64,000 nt of DNA from Candidatus Pantoea varia (GTDB lineage Bacteria; Pseudomonadota; Gammaproteobacteria; Enterobacterales; Enterobacteriaceae). Numbering within the stretch: the first letter of the stretch is position 1; the number at the start of each line of letters is the position of its first letter. The stretch covers positions 248,001 to 312,000 of the forward strand of contig NZ_FOVG01000003.1 of assembly GCF_900115075.1 (NCBI RefSeq), written 5' to 3'. Shown here piece by piece: positions 8,771 to 18,431 of this stretch. A model generated the notes under the pieces. It did not search any database. It had not been told where the DNA came from and worked only from the letters and a program-made list of their open reading frames with translations. The translations under genes and the position numbers were made by a program.

Positions 8771-10000
8771 ATGCCACTTTCCCTTCTGACATCCGAGGAT
8801 CCGCGTCTGCCGGTTGCGGTTCTCTCTGGTTTTCTCGGTGCCGGTAAAACCACCCTGCTCAATCATATTCTTAACAACCGCGAAGGACGGCGGATTGCGG
8901 TCATCGTCAATGATATGTCTGAGATTAATATCGACGCTGCGCTGGTGCGCGACGGCGGCGCACAGCTCTCACGTACTGACGAAAAGCTGGTCGAAATGAG
9001 TAACGGCTGTATCTGCTGTACGCTGCGAGAAGACCTGCTGCTGGAGGTGAAACGTCTGGCCCAGGCCGGTCGCTTCGATCATCTGGTGATTGAGTCAACC
9101 GGCATCTCTGAACCGCTGCCGGTTGCTGAAACCTTCACGTTTGAAGATGAAGAAGGTGAAAGCTTGTCGGCTTATGCCCGTCTGGATAGCATGATTACTG
9201 TGGTGGATGGTTTCAATTTCCTGCGCGATTACCGTTCAGTCGATGATCTTCAGTCTCGCGGCGAGTCGCTGGGCGAGCAGGATGAGCGTTCAGTGGTTGA
9301 TTTGCTGGTGGATCAGATTGAGTTCTGTGATTTGCTGGTACTGAACAAAACGGATCTGCTCAGCCAGACGCAATTGCACGAACTGCAGGGCATGCTGCGT
9401 GCGCTTAATCCACATGCCCTTATTGTGAACAGTGAGTTTGGCCAGGTTCCGCTGGACCGCCTGCTGAATACCCGTCGCTTTGATTTCGACCGGGCAGCAC
9501 AGGCACCGGGCTGGTTGCAGACCCTGCGTGGTGAGCATCAGCCGGAATCTGAGGAGTATGGCATTCGCAATTTTGTCTATCGCGCCCGCCGTCCGTTCCA
9601 TCCGCAGCGTTTCTGGGAGGTCGTTAATCACCAGCTTGACGGGGTTATCCGTTCTAAGGGCTACTTCTGGCTCGCCAGCCGGCCTGACTATGCTGCGATG
9701 TGGTCGCAGGCCGGCGCTGTGGCTCGTCAGGGTTATGCCGGGCGCTGGTGGGTCAGTGTGCCGCGAATGGACTGGCCACAGGATGCGGATTCACTCAATT
9801 TCATCGCTGAACAATGGCAGGAAGGCACCGGCGATGCGCGTCAGGAGCTGGTATTTATCGGCATTGAAATGGACGAGAAGCGCATTGTTTCCGCGCTGGA
9901 CCACGCACTGCTGACACCCCATGAGATGGCTGAAGGCCCTGAGCAGTGGATCAATCTGGCCGATCCGGTGCCTGCCTGGTTTGATGAAACCACCGCCTGA
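8771..10000 (+). CDS. COG0523 G3E-family GTPase, probable zinc metallochaperone
   Basis: The 409-aa protein has a Walker A motif GFLGAGKT at residues 20-27, the metal-binding CxCC motif (GCICCT, Cys80-Cys82-Cys83), the guanine-specificity NKTD near residue 190, and a C-terminal CobW domain (about 258-400). The motif order and length match ZigA/YeiR-type zinc chaperones of the G3E family. The Zur box just upstream supports induction in zinc starvation. It appears to be transcribed alone; the FAD oxidoreductase gene 93 bases downstream may have its own promoter. Confidence 0.87.
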   Translation: MPLSLLTSEDPRLPVAVLSGFLGAGKTTLLNHILNNREGRRIAVIVNDMSEINIDAALVRDGGAQLSRTDEKLVEMSNGCICCTLREDLLLEVKRLAQAGRFDHLVIESTGISEPLPVAETFTFEDEEGESLSAYARLDSMITVVDGFNFLRDYRSVDDLQSRGESLGEQDERSVVDLLVDQIEFCDLLVLNKTDLLSQTQLHELQGMLRALNPHALIVNSEFGQVPLDRLLNTRRFDFDRAAQAPGWLQTLRGEHQPESEEYGIRNFVYRARRPFHPQRFWEVVNHQLDGVIRSKGYFWLASRPDYAAMWSQAGAVARQGYAGRWWVSVPRMDWPQDADSLNFIAEQWQEGTGDARQELVFIGIEMDEKRIVSALDHALLTPHEMAEGPEQWINLADPVPAWFDETTA

Positions 10001-10008
10001 AACTGCGG

Positions 10009-10036
10009 TTGACGTCTTTGTTTGACTTCGTAATAG
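10009..10036 (+). promoter_or_regulatory. Candidate sigma70 promoter for the FAD oxidoreductase gene
   Basis: TTGACG at 10009-10014 and TAATAG at 10031-10036 are separated by 16 bases in the gap between the COG0523 gene and the gene at 10094. The -10 element is weak. Confidence 0.3.
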
Positions 10037-10093
10037 TGAAACGAACCGGCAGGTAGCAGTTTTCCACTCATCCCTGTTCAGGAGAGACCAGAT

Positions 10094-11272
10094 ATGCCAC
10101 AACGTATTGCCGTAATCGGTGCAGGCGTGCTGGGTTTAGCCGTCGCGGAGTCATTGTCGCGACGGGGCGCACAGGTCACCGTCTTCGATAAAAACTATCC
10201 TGGCAGCGGAACCAGTCAGATTAGCTATGCCTGGGTCAATGCCAACGGCAAAGAACCCATCCGCTACCATGATCTTAATGCCCATGCGATAGACGAGCAC
10301 AAGCGCTGGCAGGCCAGTCACCCTGCATCGCCTCGGTGGCTGCTGGAAACCGGCACGCTGGAGTGGGCAGCCGATGAATCCTCCCTGCGCCAGCTGGCGC
10401 AGCGCGCAGCAAAGCTCACGACTCTCGATTATCCCGTTGAGAAACGGAGTCGCGCCGCGCTTCTGGGTGCCCTGCCCGAGTTGCGGCTCGATCCCCGCAT
10501 TCAGCACGCGTGGTTTTTCCCGTCGGAGTGCCTGCTTTATCCGAGCCTGTTCATCGCCTCTCTGCTGGCGGATTTGCGCGCCAGTGGCGGGCAGTTGGTC
10601 TGCAACAATGAAGTGACAACGCTGACAGAAACGGGTCGGGATGTGCATCTGACAATGGCCAGCGGTGATGAATGGCGTGGCGATCAGCTGGTGCTGGCAA
10701 CCGGCCGCTGGGCACCGGAACTGATGAGTCAGTGCGGGCTTGAACTGGCGATGACTGATGCAAACCGCGCCGATCCTGTTGCCTGCAGCTTTCTGGCGCA
10801 GACGCAGCCTCTGCCGATCTCACTTAAATGCAATCTGATTACCCCGGAACTGAATGTGCGGCCGGATGGCGGTGGCCGCCTGATGCTGCAGGCGCTGGAT
10901 CTGGATCATCATGCCGATCCTGCGCGGCCGGTCTCGCCGGATGGATTGATCGGCAAAGAGATGCTGCGTCGATTGCGTCGGCTGTTTAAAAACGCGGAAG
11001 GCGCGAGAATTGAGCGGATTGAAACAGGACAGCGATCGCGTCCGGCTGATGGCTTGCCGGCATCAGGCTACATCAGCGAGTCAGCACGCGTTTATCTGAT
11101 GGTCAGCCATAGCGGCATGACCCTTGCCCCATTGCTGGGCAGGCTGGTGGCTGAGGAGATGCTGAGCGGCACAGCATCACCGATGCTAAGTGCGTTTGCA
11201 CCGCATCGGTTGCTGCGTCCGCTCAGTGCGGTCGCTAAAGCAGCGCCCGCTTATCTTCCATCGGCGCAGTGA
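10094..11272 (+). CDS. FAD-dependent oxidoreductase (DAO/DadA-like)
   Basis: The 392-aa protein begins with the dinucleotide fold MPQRIAVIGAGVLGLAVAES and the following acidic residue in VTVFDKNYPG, placing it in the DAO superfamily of D-amino-acid dehydrogenases and related amine oxidoreductases. The C-terminal half has VYLMVSHSGMTLAPLLGRLV, the usual closing FAD contact. It is followed 3 bases later by the end of a convergent aldehyde dehydrogenase gene. The substrate is likely an amino or imino acid, but that cannot be fixed from sequence. Confidence 0.82.
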   Translation: MPQRIAVIGAGVLGLAVAESLSRRGAQVTVFDKNYPGSGTSQISYAWVNANGKEPIRYHDLNAHAIDEHKRWQASHPASPRWLLETGTLEWAADESSLRQLAQRAAKLTTLDYPVEKRSRAALLGALPELRLDPRIQHAWFFPSECLLYPSLFIASLLADLRASGGQLVCNNEVTTLTETGRDVHLTMASGDEWRGDQLVLATGRWAPELMSQCGLELAMTDANRADPVACSFLAQTQPLPISLKCNLITPELNVRPDGGGRLMLQALDLDHHADPARPVSPDGLIGKEMLRRLRRLFKNAEGARIERIETGQRSRPADGLPASGYISESARVYLMVSHSGMTLAPLLGRLVAEEMLSGTASPMLSAFAPHRLLRPLSAVAKAAPAYLPSAQ

Positions 11273-11275
11273 GAA

Positions 11276-12646
11276 CTAGCGGCGATTCTTCCACACGGTC
11301 TGCACGTTACAGAATTCGTGCACACCAAAGTGCGACAGCTCACGACCGTAGCCGCTTTTCTTCACGCCACCAATGGTAACGCGCGGATCGGACGCGCCGT
11401 TGCCATTGATAAACACCGCGCCGACTTCCAGCTGCAGCGCCAGTCGATCGGCGATCTCTTCGTTACCGCTCCAGACGGTGGCGCTGAGGCCAAACTCGCT
11501 GTCGTTGGCGATCTCCAGCGCATGTTGCGGATCCCGCGCTACGGCAATGGCGGCGACCGGGCCAAACAGCTCCTGTCTGAACGCGGTCATGTTGCTGGTG
11601 ACATCCGCGAGGATAGTCGGCGCATAATAGTTACCCTCTCCTGCCACTTTCTCGCCACCCAGCACCAGACGTGCACCTTCATTCAGCGTGGCTTTTACCT
11701 GTCCATCCAGTTCATCACGCAGATCGGCGCGAGCCATCGGACCCAGGAAGGTGTTTTCATCCAGGGGATCGCCCATGGTGAGAGCCTGGACGGCTGCCGT
11801 GAAGCGCTTCTCAAACTCTGCCGCAATAGGTGCTTCGATAATAAAGCGTTTGGCCGCCATGCAGACCTGCCCGGTATTCTGGAAACGTCCGATCACAGCG
11901 GATTTAACCGCTTCATCAAGATCGGCATCTGCCAGTACGATAAAGGGATCGGATCCACCCAGTTCCAGCACGGTTTTCTTCAGTGCTGCACCCGCCTGTG
12001 CGGCGATGGCAGCGCCAGCCCGAACGCTGCCGGTCACGGCGACGGCGGCAATACGATCATCTTTAATGGCGATGGAGACACCGTCGTTGTCGACGTTGAC
12101 CAGGTTAAAGCCACCTGCTGGCAGATCGGTCGCGCTGAACAGCTCAGCCATCAGTGTGGCGCTTCCCATGACGTTAGGCGCGTGTTTCAGCAGATAGGTG
12201 TTACCTGCCAGCAACATGCTCACTGCGCCTCGCAGAACCTGCCACAGTGGGAAATTCCATGGCATCACAGCCAGGATCACACCGATGGGACGGAATCGCT
12301 GCCATGCATCAGCAATCTGAGTGGGCTGATCGGCCAGCATCGCAGGGCCATGTTCTGAATACCAGTCGCATAAGTTCGCGCATTTCAGAACCTCAGCGCG
12401 CGCCTGTGCAATGGGTTTACCCATCTCCAGGGTGATCATGCGAGAGAGATCCGGTTCCCGCTGACGCAGCTGCTCACCGAGCTGACGCAATACGCGAACC
12501 CGATCGGCCATGCTGCTGTGTTGCCATGCTGCAAAAGCTGATGCGCTTGTTGCCAGCGTCTGCTCCAGCTCTGCAGGGTTTTGCAGTGGATAGCGTGCCA
12601 GAATTTCACCTGTTGCGGGGTTACGTGATAGGGCATGTTCAGTCAT
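11276..12646 (-). CDS. NAD(P)-dependent succinate-semialdehyde dehydrogenase
   Basis: The 456-aa enzyme has the aldehyde dehydrogenase landmarks in order: MPWNFPLWQVLRGA, the Rossmann segment AVTGSVRAGAAIA, the general base in ELGGSDPF and the catalytic cysteine in NTGQVCMAAKRF. Length and sequence fit the Sad/YneI subfamily, which oxidises succinate semialdehyde to succinate. It lies beside the plasmid origin and ends 3 bases from the convergent FAD oxidoreductase. A role in GABA or similar amine breakdown with that enzyme is possible but inferred. Confidence 0.88.
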   Translation of the reverse strand: MTEHALSRNPATGEILARYPLQNPAELEQTLATSASAFAAWQHSSMADRVRVLRQLGEQLRQREPDLSRMITLEMGKPIAQARAEVLKCANLCDWYSEHGPAMLADQPTQIADAWQRFRPIGVILAVMPWNFPLWQVLRGAVSMLLAGNTYLLKHAPNVMGSATLMAELFSATDLPAGGFNLVNVDNDGVSIAIKDDRIAAVAVTGSVRAGAAIAAQAGAALKKTVLELGGSDPFIVLADADLDEAVKSAVIGRFQNTGQVCMAAKRFIIEAPIAAEFEKRFTAAVQALTMGDPLDENTFLGPMARADLRDELDGQVKATLNEGARLVLGGEKVAGEGNYYAPTILADVTSNMTAFRQELFGPVAAIAVARDPQHALEIANDSEFGLSATVWSGNEEIADRLALQLEVGAVFINGNGASDPRVTIGGVKKSGYGRELSHFGVHEFCNVQTVWKNRR

Positions 12647-12869
12647 GGTGCCGTTTTCCTCATTCTGTCAGTGATGGAGAGACGATACGCGCTGTAGTTG
12701 ATGATGAAAAATGAATAATAGTGAGGAAGTTGTTTATTAATTGAGAAGCCATATTGTCAGGACCCGATCAGGCTGACAGATAACCTGCAGATTGCCGGGA
12801 ATTTTTTTGCTGACAGCAAAGGTATCTGAAGATTAAGTTCTGAAGGAGTTTTCCACTTATACAGTGACC

Positions 12870-13088
12870 AGATCCTAAAAAACGATCCTTAATAGATCAT
12901 AGAGAGATCCTAAGAGATCCCCGATCGTCGCAGGCCACGCCCCACAAGGGCTGAAAGGGTGATCGTGTTCACTATAATCAGTAAAGTGTTCACTGTAATC
13001 AGTACTTTATTCACTGTACCAGGTAGAATGTTCACTGTAAACAGTGCTAATGTTCACTGTAGTCAGAAAACGATCCCTTTCATCCACA
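12870..13088 (+). other. Replication origin region: GATC heptamers, iterons and DnaA-like box
   Basis: Six GATC-centred heptamers lie at 12870, 12883, 12894, 12905, 12915 and 12922 (AGATCCT, CGATCCT, AGATCAT, AGATCCT, AGATCCC, CGATCGT). Five iterons follow at 12967-13066, and TCATCCACA, one base from a DnaA box, is at 13080-13088 just before repA. This is the same order as the P1/RepFIB origin, where Dam sites mark the melting region. The origin assignment rests on that resemblance. Confidence 0.75.
12967..13066 (+). repeat. Five iterons upstream of repA
   Basis: Copies of GTTCACTGTAATCAGT (with variants) start at 12967, 12988, 13009, 13030 and 13052, at a period of 21-22 bases, so all face the same side of the helix. 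These are the likely RepA sites for initiation and for autorepression of repA. Confidence 0.9.
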
Positions 13089-13106
13089 GAATGAAGATCT
13101 TACGCC

Positions 13107-14036
13107 ATGGCAGATAAAGACAACGAAAACAAAGCGTTACTAGAACCTTTTCTGTCAGTGACAAAAAACAGTGGTGAAGTTATTCAGCTTCATCCCAACA
13201 AGAATAACACCGTCCAGCCCGTCGCATTAATGCGTCTCGGACTCTTTGTGCCGACCCTGAAATCGACCGCACGGGGTAAATCTGGTGCGATGGCCTCAAC
13301 AGATGCAACGAAAGAGCTGAAAAACCTGACGCTGGTGAAAGCGGAAGGATACGAAAAGATTACCATTACCGGCGCGCGACTGGATATGGATAACGATTTC
13401 AAAACCTGGGCGGGCATTATTCAGTCTTTTTCCCGTTATCCGACCAAAGGCGATACGGTCACCCTGCCGTTTATCGACTTTGTGAAGATGTGTGGCATTC
13501 CCTCTGCCAACTCATCTGCCGCACTGCGTAAGCGCCTGGATGCTTCTCTGCGCCGTATTGCGACCAATACGCTCTCCTTTGAAGGCAACGGCAAGGCGTA
13601 TCATACCCACCTTGTTCAGTCTGCCTATTACGACCGCGAAAAAGATATTGTCCGCATTCAGGCCGACCCTAAGCTTTTCGAACTCTACAACTTCGATCAC
13701 AAGGTGCTGCTTCAGCTCCGGGCAATTTCCCGCCTCAAGCGTAAAGAGTCTGCACAGGCCCTCTATACCTTCCTGGAGAGCCTGCCGACCAATCCGGCGC
13801 CTATCTCACTGGCACGCCTGCGTATGCGCCTCAATCTCGGCTCCAAGACCACCACGCAGAACCATGTGGTACGGCGCGCGATGGAGCAGCTGAAAGAGAT
13901 TGGTTATCTGGATTACTCAGAAGTGAAGCGTGGCCGTTCGGTCTTTTTCATCATTCACAGTCGTACGCCAAAGCTTGATGGTATCGGTAATCTGGAGAGC
14001 ATCGATTCGCTGGATGAGATCGAGTTCGAGGATTAA
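13107..14036 (+). CDS. repA: RepFIB-type plasmid replication initiator RepA
   Basis: The 309-aa protein matches the Rep_3 superfamily of RepFIB/P1-P7-type initiators: two winged-helix halves, with WH1 across [20 protein letters not shown] to [11 protein letters not shown] and WH2 across [20 protein letters not shown] and [20 protein letters not shown]. It binds iterons, and at least 25 iteron copies flank the gene on both sides. The start at 13107 is 40 bases after the last upstream iteron. RepA probably initiates at low monomer levels and is limited by iteron titration and pairing. Confidence 0.93.
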   Translation: MADKDNENKALLEPFLSVTKNSGEVIQLHPNKNNTVQPVALMRLGLFVPTLKSTARGKSGAMASTDATKELKNLTLVKAEGYEKITITGARLDMDNDFKTWAGIIQSFSRYPTKGDTVTLPFIDFVKMCGIPSANSSAALRKRLDASLRRIATNTLSFEGNGKAYHTHLVQSAYYDREKDIVRIQADPKLFELYNFDHKVLLQLRAISRLKRKESAQALYTFLESLPTNPAPISLARLRMRLNLGSKTTTQNHVVRRAMEQLKEIGYLDYSEVKRGRSVFFIIHSRTPKLDGIGNLESIDSLDEIEFED

Positions 14037-14044
14037 CTCTTCGC

Positions 14045-14178
14045 GTTCACTGTAATCAGCAATCCTGCGTGGCAGTGTCACTTTTCTAAAAGAGTGACAT
14101 TGCGTCTCTGGAGCCCATTCACTGTAATCAGCATTTCTCCGACATTCACTGTAATCAGTAACGTTCACTGTAATCAGT
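14045..14178 (+). repeat. Four iterons directly downstream of repA, same orientation
   Basis: Copies of (G/A)TTCACTGTAATCAG(T/C) start at 14045, 14117, 14144 and 14163. Spacing is irregular, unlike the upstream set, so these are more likely copy-control sites than initiation sites. Confidence 0.88.
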
Positions 14179-14301
14179 AATCGTGGTGCTATATTAAAGC
14201 CTGTATCGCTCCCCTTCATACCACCCCTTCCTTTCTATAAGGCTTAGTGAGTAAGTGTGTACTTACATACTTATGTGTTAGCACTTACTCATCCCCGGTT
14301 T

Positions 14302-15414
14302 GCTGATTACAGTGAATGTACAGATTACATCTCGCGATGGTGCATCCTGCTGATTACAGTGAACGCTACTGAATACAGTGAACGTCAGCACACTGCCCTG
14401 TGCTCAACGAACATGACTAACGGCTGCGTTGATCAGAGATGATATGGCTAACCGTCGGGTGATGTGACCCGCGTGACACTGTTACTGATTACAGTGAACG
14501 TTGCTCTCTTCAGCTCCATCTAAAGCAGCCGCCTGGCTGACGTGGCTAAGGGGGACGTGTACTGATTACAGTGAACACTTTACTGACTACAGTGAATGTT
14601 CGCTACGATGTGACGTAACATTCTGCGCCTGCTACTGATTACAGTGAACGTTATAGCGAAGCCAGTTAGTCCATCGCTGATGTGCAGGGGCTGATGCTGA
14701 TGTGCATATGTCTGGCTGCATGAGGCTGGTCAGATTCAAAATCAGCAGGATGGTCATTGTCTGATAGCGACACCAGGGGCTCCCTGTGGCGCAGCACCGA
14801 GCCCAATTATTCTACTGACTACAGTGAATGTTTGCAGAATCACTCCTCATTTACTGACTATAGTGAACATTCGTATCTGGCAGGATTTACTGATTACAGT
14901 GAACGTTTATGGATGCACTCGTCCGCATTACCGACCAAAACCAGCAGTGAACGGATCGTTGTTTATTCTCTCATCTGATCCCGATGCTTTAGTGACCCGT
15001 TCAGGGTTCATCAGCAAATCGCTACTGACTATAGTGAACGTTTACACCGCCCATTTACTTATCATGACCCCCAATGAACAAGTTTACTGATTACAGTGAA
15101 CGTTACTCCTGGCTGCGCTGCTCTTTGAAACGCTACTGACTACAGTGAATGTCTGGAGCAGAAAGGGGTAAAAATCAGCGTTGCAACCTGTCTGGCTTGC
15201 CTTAATACCCGTCAATCCCCCCTCATTAGCGCTGACTTCCGTACCGAAACATCACCGGAACCCACGCTGACTTTACTGATTACAGTGAATCTTTGGCTCT
15301 TTCAATGCGGCATTCTGAGTCCGTCTCCCCTGCTCTCTGTCTGCTTTACCCTTACCTGATCATTTTTAAATCTGTTTACTTACTACAGTGAATGATCTGC
15401 TGATTACAGTGAAT
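14302..15414 (-). repeat. Array of sixteen inverted iterons between repA and parA
   Basis: Copies of (A/G)CTGA(T/C)TACAGTGAA(C/T) start at 14302, 14349, 14368, 14484, 14561, 14582, 14634, 14814, 14853, 14889, 15024, 15086, 15135, 15275, 15378 and 15399. They are the reverse complement of the upstream iterons. Spacing is irregular (19-180 bp) and the DNA between is not repeated. The array fills nearly all of the 1.5 kb between the two genes, which otherwise holds no credible gene. It probably works as the copy-control and incompatibility locus. Confidence 0.88.
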
Positions 15415-15541
15415 GTTGATCGCAAATGACTGGCTTCATTTGCCCCGCACACAGTGAATAATGTGATGAAGCTCACCAAACCCCGTGCTGTTACATAGAA
15501 ACGCAGATTATGTTGAGAGGATAAATTATTGCCTCACGTGC

Positions 15542-15569
15542 AGGATTTCTGTATAAAGTCATAAATCCT
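15542..15569. promoter_or_regulatory. Inverted repeat upstream of parA (probable ParA operator)
   Basis: AGGATTT at 15542-15548 pairs with AAATCCT at 15563-15569 across a 14-base spacer, ending 17 bases before the chosen parA start. In P1, ParA represses its own operon from a dyad in this position, so this is the likely operator. Confidence 0.5.
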
Positions 15570-15586
15570 ACATGTTTGGAGCAACT

Positions 15587-16786
15587 ATGGCTAACGATGA
15601 CAAGCAGGTGATGAAGGTTGCACAGCGTTCAGAACGCATGCTGCTGAGCCTCACCGATCAGATTCAGGCGCAAAAGCAGGAACTGCATGAAAATACCTAC
15701 TATCAGGTCTATGCAAAAGCGGCGTTAGCTAAGTTGCCGAAACTGACCCGAGCCAGTGTGGATTACGCAGTCAATGAGATGGAAGAAAGCGGTTATCAGT
15801 TTGATAAACGCGCCGCGGGTTCATCTGTTAAATATGCCATGTCGATTCAGAACATTATCGATATTTATCATCATCGTGGCGTGCCGAAATATCGCGACCG
15901 CCACAGCGATGCCTATACCATTTTTGTCGGTAATCTTAAGGGCGGCGTCTCTAAAACGGTTTCTACCGTTTCGCTGGCCCATGCGCTACGCGCCCATCCT
16001 CATCTGCTGTTCGAAGATTTACGTGTTCTGGTTATTGATCTCGACCCGCAGTCTTCGGCAACCATGTTTTTAAACCATGAGCGCTCAGTCGGGCTGGTGG
16101 AAGCAACGGCAGCGCAGGCCATGCTGCAGAATGTTTCCCGTGATGAACTGGTAAACGAATTCATCGTTCCGTCTATCATTCCGGGTGTGGATGTGCTGCC
16201 CGCCTCGATTGATGACGCCTTTATCGCTTCAAGCTGGGATCAGCTTTGTGCTGAGCATCTGCCGCAACAGAACGTTCATGCTGTGCTGTACGACAATGTC
16301 ATTGCCAAGCTGAAAAAAGATTATGATTTTATCTTTATCGACAGCGGCCCGCATCTTGATGCTTTTCTGAAGAATGCGATTGCCGCTTCGGACCTGCTGA
16401 TGACGCCGGTGCCACCGGCTCAGGTCGATTTTCACTCGACGCTTAAATACCTGACACGCCTGCCGGAACTGATTGCGATTATCGAAGACTCCGGCGCAAC
16501 CTGTCGCCTGCAGGGCAACATCGGCTTCATGTCCAAGCTCTCCAATAAAGCCGACCACAAGCTCTGTCATAGCCTGGCTAAAGAGATTTTTGGCGGTGAC
16601 ATGCTGGATGCTGCCCTTCCCCGCCTTGATGGTTTCGAACGTTGCGGTGAATCCTTTGATACGGTTATCTCGGCCAATCCTTCGACCTACGTCGGCAGTA
16701 GCGAAGCGTTGAAGAATGCGCGATCCGCCGCAGAGGACTTCGCAAAAGCCGTCTTTGACCGTATCGAATTTATTCGCCTGAACTGA
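15587..16786 (+). CDS. parA: P1-type partition ATPase ParA
   Basis: The 399-aa protein is a long, type Ia ParA close to phage P1 ParA. It has an N-terminal DNA-binding domain (LTRASVDYAVNEMEESGYQF and a segment up to about residue 100), then the deviant Walker A motif LKGGVSKTVS, LDPQSSATMF and the conserved FIDSGPHLDAFLKNA. ATG 15587 is chosen because GGAG lies 6 bases upstream; this gives P1-like length. It moves plasmids along the nucleoid with ParB-parS and represses the operon. parB starts 7 bases after its stop. Confidence 0.95.
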   Translation: MANDDKQVMKVAQRSERMLLSLTDQIQAQKQELHENTYYQVYAKAALAKLPKLTRASVDYAVNEMEESGYQFDKRAAGSSVKYAMSIQNIIDIYHHRGVPKYRDRHSDAYTIFVGNLKGGVSKTVSTVSLAHALRAHPHLLFEDLRVLVIDLDPQSSATMFLNHERSVGLVEATAAQAMLQNVSRDELVNEFIVPSIIPGVDVLPASIDDAFIASSWDQLCAEHLPQQNVHAVLYDNVIAKLKKDYDFIFIDSGPHLDAFLKNAIAASDLLMTPVPPAQVDFHSTLKYLTRLPELIAIIEDSGATCRLQGNIGFMSKLSNKADHKLCHSLAKEIFGGDMLDAALPRLDGFERCGESFDTVISANPSTYVGSSEALKNARSAAEDFAKAVFDRIEFIRLN

Positions 16787-16793
16787 GGTTTGT

Positions 16794-17765
16794 ATGAGCG
16801 CAAAAAGAATCACAATTGGCAGAACCTTCAGCCAGACTCCACTCGAAAATGATACGACTGACAGCCAGCACAACCAGACATTCGTTCTGGCTACCGGCAA
16901 GCGCGCCCTGTTTCGCTTTGAACGTATTGCTGCCAGTGAGATTGAAAGCAAAACGTTTGTCACGATGGAAACCAATGGGCGCGACCAGGCAGGCCTGACA
17001 CCCGACTCGCTGCGCGACATTATCCGCACCATCAAGCTGCAGCAGTTTTTCCCGGCCATTGGCGTTATGCGAGATGACCGCATCGAGATCCTCGACGGCT
17101 CACGTCGCCGTGCCGCCGCGCTCTACTGTAAAACCGGGCTGGACGTGCTGATCACCGACGCCGCCATCACACCAGATGAAGCTCGCAGACTGGCGCAGGA
17201 TATTCAGACGGCGCGTGAACACAACCTGCGTGAAGTGGGCATGCGCCTGTTAACGCTGAAAGAGGGTGGACTGTCGCAGAAAGAGATCGCTGAGAACCAG
17301 GGGCTATCCCAGGCAAAAGTGACGCGTGCCCTGCAGGCCGCCAGCGTTCCGGCAGATTTAATCTCACTCTTCCCTAATCACGCTGAACTAACCTATCCCG
17401 ACTACAAGGCGCTGTTGCAGGCTGCTGACAAGTTGAGCGAGTCAGGTCAGAGCGTTGAAGCGCTCATAAAATCCATCTCACGGGAAATTGATGTGGTCTG
17501 TGCCCGCGAAGGTCTGGCAGAAGACGAGCTTAAGAATCATATTCTGCGACTGATTCGCCAGGGCAGCCAGACGCTGGTGAAGGAACCGGAGAAAGATAAA
17601 ACGCAGGCCACTGCGCTATGGTCGTTTGCTGATAAAGATCGCTTTGCCCGTAAAAAGGTTCGCGGTCGCATGTTCAGCTATGAATTCAACCGGCAGTCAA
17701 AAGAGTTGCAGGAAGAGCTGGATAAAGTTATTGCAGAGATCCTGAAAAAGTATCTGAATCATTAA
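16794..17765 (+). CDS. parB: P1-type centromere-binding protein ParB
   Basis: The 323-aa protein matches P1 ParB over its whole length: the N-terminal ITIGRTF start, the ParB nuclease-like core ILDGSRRRAAAL, the helix-turn-helix region LSQKEIAENQGLSQAKVTRA and the C-terminal dimerisation domain RFARKKVRGRMFSYEFNRQS. P1 ParB reads A boxes with the helix-turn-helix and B boxes with the C-terminal domain, and both box types occur in the parS sites just downstream. It is co-transcribed with parA and ends at a strong terminator. Confidence 0.95.
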   Translation: MSAKRITIGRTFSQTPLENDTTDSQHNQTFVLATGKRALFRFERIAASEIESKTFVTMETNGRDQAGLTPDSLRDIIRTIKLQQFFPAIGVMRDDRIEILDGSRRRAAALYCKTGLDVLITDAAITPDEARRLAQDIQTAREHNLREVGMRLLTLKEGGLSQKEIAENQGLSQAKVTRALQAASVPADLISLFPNHAELTYPDYKALLQAADKLSESGQSVEALIKSISREIDVVCAREGLAEDELKNHILRLIRQGSQTLVKEPEKDKTQATALWSFADKDRFARKKVRGRMFSYEFNRQSKELQEELDKVIAEILKKYLNH

Positions 17766-17777
17766 TCTCTCCGCATT

Positions 17778-17811
17778 AAAAAAAGCCAGCGCTCATCGCT
17801 GGCTTTTTTTT
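17778..17811 (+). terminator. Rho-independent terminator of parAB
   Basis: GCCAGCG at 17785-17791 pairs with CGCTGGC at 17797-17803 around a 5-base loop, with a run of A before it and eight T after it. It starts 13 bases after the parB stop and could act in both directions. Confidence 0.9.
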
Positions 17812-17856
17812 GTCTTTATGCAGCCCGGAATAACGAAAACAGTTGCTGGAAACCGA

Positions 17857-17963
17857 ATTTCAGGCTGAAATCGCCACTGTTTCATCGGTCGGTATTTTTT
17901 TAATATATTGATTTATAATGATTAAATTATCATTCATGCGACGAAAAACTCATGAAATCGCCA
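17857..17963 (+). other. parS: P1-like parS centromere with IHF site
   Basis: The left arm, ATTTCAGGCTGAAATCGCCA at 17857-17876, has two inverted A boxes (ATTTCA/TGAAAT) followed by a B box (TCGCCA). The right arm, TGAAATCGCCA at 17953-17963, has one A box and one B box. Between them, 17901-17913 on the minus strand matches the IHF consensus WATCAANNNNTTR at every position. P1 parS has the same parts: A and B boxes on both sides of an IHF bend, just downstream of parB. Confidence 0.85.
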
Positions 17964-18280
17964 CTCTGCAATACCCTTTAGACAGATGCTAGAGCAGCGC
18001 TTAAACCGCTAACGTGCTGATGACAATAAGTCGCTGGTCTCACACAATGCCATCGCTTACATTTCAGTTTGCTGCCAGCTTTTAAAGAGCAGTCGCAATA
18101 ATGCAAGGAATGATTTTTTGCCGCTGGTTCATTAGTAACCAGTCCCCTTTCACCAGGCACCCGTTACTGCGTGCTTGCTTCCTGTGACCCATTGATCCCC
18201 TGCAAACCCTTCCCATGCAAAGAGGTGCGCCAACTCAATAATAAACTTAACTCTATGTTTATTAAGATAATGTCATATAA

Positions 18281-18300
18281 ATTTCAGCCTGAAATCGCCA
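18281..18300 (+). other. Second parS-like site
   Basis: ATTTCAGCCTGAAATCGCCA repeats the left arm of the main parS with one central base changed, 424 bases further from parB. The flanks hold no obvious second arm or IHF site. It probably provides an extra ParB loading site. Confidence 0.7.
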
Positions 18301-18431
18301 CAATTTAAGATGATAACCCCCCCTTTTTATCTCTCATGGGTGAATAAATGCGATCAGAAAAGAAGCGCTACTCACCGACAACCAGGTCATGATCAGAGAG
18401 TGCAAAAAGATACTCAGAAAATATCCCTCAC

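Noticed and set aside
11318-12358. 346-codon plus-strand frame opposite the aldehyde dehydrogenase
   Set aside because: Shadow of a well-conserved dehydrogenase gene; translation matches no family.
14257-15414. Open frames inside the iteron array (for example 14757-14978 and 14824-15090)
   Set aside because: Their translations are dominated by TDYSE or LLITVNV repeats produced by the iterons themselves; no ribosome sites or family features.
14302-15414. CRISPR array
   Set aside because: Repeats are 16 bp with variable, irregular gaps (19-180 bp) and match the RepA iterons before repA; no cas genes.
16229-17083. 284-codon antisense frame spanning parA and parB
   Set aside because: It crosses two conserved P1-like genes and their junction; coding evidence on the plus strand is decisive.
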